NCBI RefSeq assembly: GCF_001522545.3
Contig: NC_031770.1
Span: 5,979,321-6,043,320 of the forward strand
Origin: Parus major
Taxonomy: Eukaryota > Chordata > Aves > Passeriformes > Paridae
Reading direction: 5' to 3'
Length of the DNA stretch: 64,000 bases
Made by a program: the position numbers and the translations under genes. Below are positions 59,992 through 64,000 of this stretch, piece after piece. Under the pieces are notes generated by a model. That model saw only the letters and a program-made list of their open reading frames with translations. It was not told the DNA's origin and did not search any database. The number at the start of each line of letters is the position of its first letter. Position 1 is the stretch's first letter.

Positions 59992-62429
59992 GAGTATATA
60001 GCGAAATGTCTTGCTTTCTAACACAAAGGCATTTCATTTCTTTGCCTTCTTTAATAGAAATGCTGTGTCTCAGCAAGATAATTTTTGTGTTTGTTTGTTT
60101 GGCTTCTGCCTGTTGCCAGGGATTTTTTTCAATACCCATTATGTTTGTGTTCAGATTGTATATTATTTCTTTTTGCATTAGGCTGTTCATTTATGGCAGG
60201 CACACAACAGCAGAACAGGAAAACAATAAAGAGATTTTTACAATGTGGGTAAAATATGTGAAAAGAAATACTATTTTTCTTTTTAGGAGCCTTTTATTAA
60301 GCCAGAAATTTCCTCCAGGGGACAGACAAAAGAGAGATCCTCACACTCTATTGCAATGTGTATTAGCTGGTTTGGTTCATCTTTCATTTTGAACTGGCTG
60401 TGGATACAAATTGAAACCTTTCCAAACAGCCTGGAATCTTTCAAGCCTCCCAAAACCTGAACATCCATCTGCAGCTAATTTTGCAGATGATTCATCTCTT
60501 GTCTTCAAAGATGATATGGGTGCAAATTATAATCGCACTAAGCCATCTCAAACTTTTGAGATATTCAGCAGAATACAAATATGCATCTGTTTTCTTTACA
60601 ACAGACTGAACCAAAACTTTAACGCTTAATCCCCTGAGCTCCTGGAATACTGGGTGTTCTGTAGTGGTGAAAAACAGCCCAGTCATTGCCGTGCTTTTCC
60701 CTGACTCTTGGTGTCCATACTGAGTGCCAAGTCCATCACAGTCACAATTTGTCCAAGGGCAGAGATTTCAATTGTATGTTATAATGCAAAAGAGCATTTC
60801 AACAGATGCCCAGATTACAGCCAGATCTGCTTCACAACCTGGCTGAATAATTCTGAGCCTACTCTGTGTGCTAGTTTGTAAATCTTTGTCTCACATTGGG
60901 GAACAGCTGGCTGTTCCACTGGACTCAGAGGAAGTTCCTTTCCTATCAGGAAAGGTGTTTGCAGCTTGGTCTGCAGTACACTGCCTTTCCTAATCCTGCC
61001 TTTCTACCACCTTTCCAGCTTCTCCTTTGGTATTTGGTGTACCTGCTGCCCCTGTCTCACCTGTGCTCTCAGACATTGGCTAGGCACAAATATCAGAACA
61101 ATACACTGCTTATGCAGTTGTAAGGCCAAGTTTTGGGTCCACGTCTGCACTTTTGAGCAGGGTAAATCTCCACTGTTTCACTTCACTGTCAACAGTACCT
61201 GATGAGAACTTCTAAAATGTTATTTTGGTTTCCAGTCTTTACTTGTGTCACCTTCCTGATTCAACACTAATACACACCACAGAAGATCTGAACTCTTACT
61301 TCTTCCTTTCACTGACACTTCTTGCAGGTGCTTTTCTCTGCTTTGGAGATGCTCTTTCCCACAAGCTCTGTAGCCTCCTCAAAGGTGTGTCACAGACTGG
61401 CTCTCAGGGGATGGGCTCACATGGGTCACCATCTCAACCTTCACCAGGACGTGGACTGGTACAGGTGACATCTCTGTCTGATTCTGGCCAGAGCAGCTGA
61501 TGGTGGCTCACTTTTCATACAGCTCTGTTGAGAAGCTCTGAGAGGTGTTTAGTTTCTGTTGCAGGGTAGCTTTGGCACTGAGTTAGCTTTCAGGAACAGA
61601 AGGTTTTCAGCTTCTTAATGGTCCTACGTAATCTTAATTTTACACACTGTTCTTTTTCAAAAATGCTGAGGATTCCGCCTCTGTCCTAAATGTCACTTCC
61701 AGTTTAGGCAGACCTGTCTAAACTACACTAGATATTATCTGCTTCCCTGATGTTTGCTTTTGTATTCTGTGTACTAAATTCACAATAAGCAGCAAGGGAT
61801 CCGAGCTGGGCTGGGATATGCAGTCTGAAACAGCGGGTGCTGAGGTTGCTCTCTCTCAAAGGATGTGTTGCATTGGAGTTGGATATTGTTTTTTCTGGCT
61901 CTGAACTGACCACTGCTGTTACCTGGCGTGTATTGGACACTTTCTCAGGCATCACCCTCCAGTCCAGCACATCCCAAAGGGATGCAATTTGTGCACTTTG
62001 AGAAAATCCTGTGTTGGGGGGTGAATTAAAACATGTAAGGACAATTGGGAGATTAGTTCCAAAACAGCACCCAGGTCCCAGCTGACAGAGATCTGACTCA
62101 GAAATCCCCAGAAATGAAAGTGTGTGCAGGCTGGCATGTATCTTTTAAAACTCATAGAAATAAGAAAGTTCATATCTGCTCTGTTAATTCCTGCCCTGTG
62201 ATGACCCACAGGGTGGGACTGTCTCGTCTGTGTGGGACACTTGGCCCTTTTAAATAAGACAATCTCTTTCTGCCCCGGAGCTAGAAGTACATGGATTTCT
62301 AGGTTGTTGGCATAGTTTTTGTTTTCTTGGGTTTTTTTTTTTCCCCTTCCTTCTGAGCTTTTCAGCTGCTGAAGATTTCCTTCACTTCATTACTGCAGAC
62401 AGCAAGATCCCCTTTAGGGGTCATAAGAG
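59992..62429. other. Non-coding stretch, nothing recognised
   Basis: Unique sequence with a T11 run at 62332-62342. A 128-codon plus-strand frame (60006-60392) is hydrophobic and T-driven, without a recognised domain. Confidence 0.53.
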
Positions 62430-62760
62430 AGTTTCTGGTCCCATTATTTAGGGATATCAGCTCCATATCTAAGTGCCTAGTTGATTTTGTTACCACATCG
62501 ATGGCAAGATCTCGAGCCGTTTAAACAGTCAGGTTGTTGCTTTGCTGTGTTTCAGCTCTTGAGCTGCTGCCTCCCATCTTGAGTGAGCCATTTTTATTGC
62601 CAGGTTGTTCATTTACAGTAAATCATCGGAAAGTGGCTGGGACAAAACAGATCTGCATGGAAACTACAAGATCCGGGTTAGAAATTAACATTTTCTGTAC
62701 AATCAGTCCCAAAACCCACATGCTGGTAATACCTCAGCTTTAGCAGCTCATTGTCAGCTT
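62430..62760. promoter_or_regulatory. Candidate conserved non-coding element
   Basis: CpGs are clustered at ACATCGATGG, ATCTCGAGCCG, AATCATCGGAAAG and GATCCGGG within about 180 bases of AT-rich DNA. A CCATTTTTATTGCCAG segment and TTTACAGTAAAT (near-palindrome, 62613-62624) lie between. Smooth, non-repeat texture. The 69-codon frame across it is not convincing. An enhancer role is inferred. Confidence 0.38.
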
Positions 62761-64000
62761 CAAATGATCCAAAAATCTTTGAGTTGCAATTGTATTTGTG
62801 TGTACTTTTGTTTTCATATATGCAGAAATATATTTTCTATACCTTATGCATAAGTTAGAGTGTGGCAAAATGATTGCTTCTTTTTTAAAAATATCATACA
62901 GGAAGTATAGAAATATACTGATTTCACATATCTTTGTGGTTCTATATAAAACTTACAGCCAGAAATGCTAGCCTGGAACAGAAAATCAGAATGCAGAACA
63001 GAAACATTTTGTATTAACTTGTAGATTAAATTGGTTGCATAGCAAATGTATTGCTGAGCTCTACATCTATTTGTGTTTCTGCAGTAGAATATAACTTCTT
63101 AATTCACTCTGCCTCTGAGGAATGCCTCATTCTACAGGAAAAATGGAGCACTGGGAAGTTAGTCTTGAATCTGCCGTTGAGATTATTGACTTAAGGGAGG
63201 AGACAAAGGAAAGGAGAAGGGATCAAGGTACTTTGGGAAGGAACAAAAAGGAGAAATAGAAAGGGGGGGAAAGTTACTGGTCTATTGATCACTGCAGTTT
63301 GTCCTGAATTCTCAGTTATCTCAATTTCTACAGGTCTTGCTGGGTGTGGGCCTCTGTTCTGAGTGCATCTGTGTGTGCAAGGGGGTCTCATGGCCAGCAA
63401 GTGGAGTTGGACCACAGAACAGGGCTCATGTGCCTGCAATGCCAGCAAAAAGAGCAACTGTGTGTGCATCTTGCTGGCTTTACAAGCAAACAGAGGTGAA
63501 AGGATCCAGGGCAGGATACTGGATAGGCTGAGTGCCTGAGGCCAGTCACCAGAGGGATATCTAATATGCATAGGAAGCCAGTGTGTGTAGATATATGTAG
63601 TAATATATGCATGTGAATATTTTCCATGAACAGACTTTTATCCTGTGCAGCCAGAGAGGAAAACAAGAGGAAGCTGTTGCTGTTTGTGTGAGTGCTTGGT
63701 GCTTCTGTCTGCAGTGAGCTGCATAGCTGGCCCTGAGTCTACACATCTATTGGTCACATAGCTGTGTTTTACAGGCACCTATGAGGGATGGACACTCAGC
63801 CTTACTACTCATGCAACCTGGGAACATGGAGTGCAGCAGCCTTGCCTCTGTCTGGCTACTGCATTTGAGAACTCCTAATGTTTGCCACAAACTCTATGAA
63901 TGCTAAAAAGCAATAAAGTATTCAATATATATTTTCCTATTATGACTGCTGAGAAATAACAGTAGGTCTTCACAGAAAAAAAATTGCACAAATTGCTTCA
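62761..64000. other. Non-coding stretch to window end
   Basis: Unique AT-rich sequence. A 126-codon minus-strand frame (63191-63571) overlaps 92- and 64-codon frames in other phases and has no recognisable family. Confidence 0.53.

Noticed and set aside
1..64000. CRISPR array, operon, phage or plasmid features
   Set aside because: No spaced direct repeats, ribosome binding sites or dense coding; CR1 elements show the DNA is from a vertebrate.

Overview
This window looks like nuclear DNA from a bird. The main evidence is three 5'-truncated fragments of CR1, the dominant avian LINE family, each showing the characteristic reverse-complement 3' end (an AGAATC...GGTTGGAA...GACCT...AAGATCAT core). 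The general texture agrees: AT-rich sequence, strong CpG depletion outside a few pockets, short microsatellites, and A/C- and G/T-rich low-complexity tracts. A songbird is possible, but I cannot prove the order from sequence alone.

I find no protein-coding gene, tRNA, rRNA or known small RNA that I can support. Open reading frames are scattered over both strands and all frames. The longest are 294 and 234 codons on the minus strand near 16-18 kb. None shows a domain, a splice-flanked exon structure or a family resemblance I recognise, and the 294-codon frame begins inside a CR1 fragment. The window is best read as a gene desert or the interior of a very large intron.

The notable content is a string of pockets that look like conserved non-coding regulatory elements. 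They combine locally retained CpG dinucleotides with homeodomain (TAAT), GATA, octamer, E-box or RFX-type motifs. The strongest is at about 1.2-1.6 kb. Others lie near 9.6-10.1, 10.5-10.7, 12.9-13.0, 14.4, 17.1-17.4, 19.8-20.0, 23.3, 24.9-25.1, 26.2-26.5, 27.6-28.1, 31.2-31.5, 43.4, 53.1-53.5 and 62.4-62.8 kb. Conservation itself could not be measured here, so these are candidates.

Repeats: CR1 at 11.6, 18.0-18.25 and 37.9-38.3 kb (together about 1.2% of the window, all minus strand); a near-perfect 67-bp-period duplication at 8.0-8.1 kb; several short hairpins and inverted repeats (2.2, 12.95, 19.9, 23.8, 41.6, 46.9 kb); (TG)n, (AT)n and (CTC)n microsatellites; and two purine/pyrimidine-skewed low-complexity tracts at 45.0 and 48.0 kb. 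Low repeat load, no genes and many CNE-like pockets together fit the regulatory landscape of a developmental gene outside the window, which I cannot name. I found no clear sign of an undescribed biological system.
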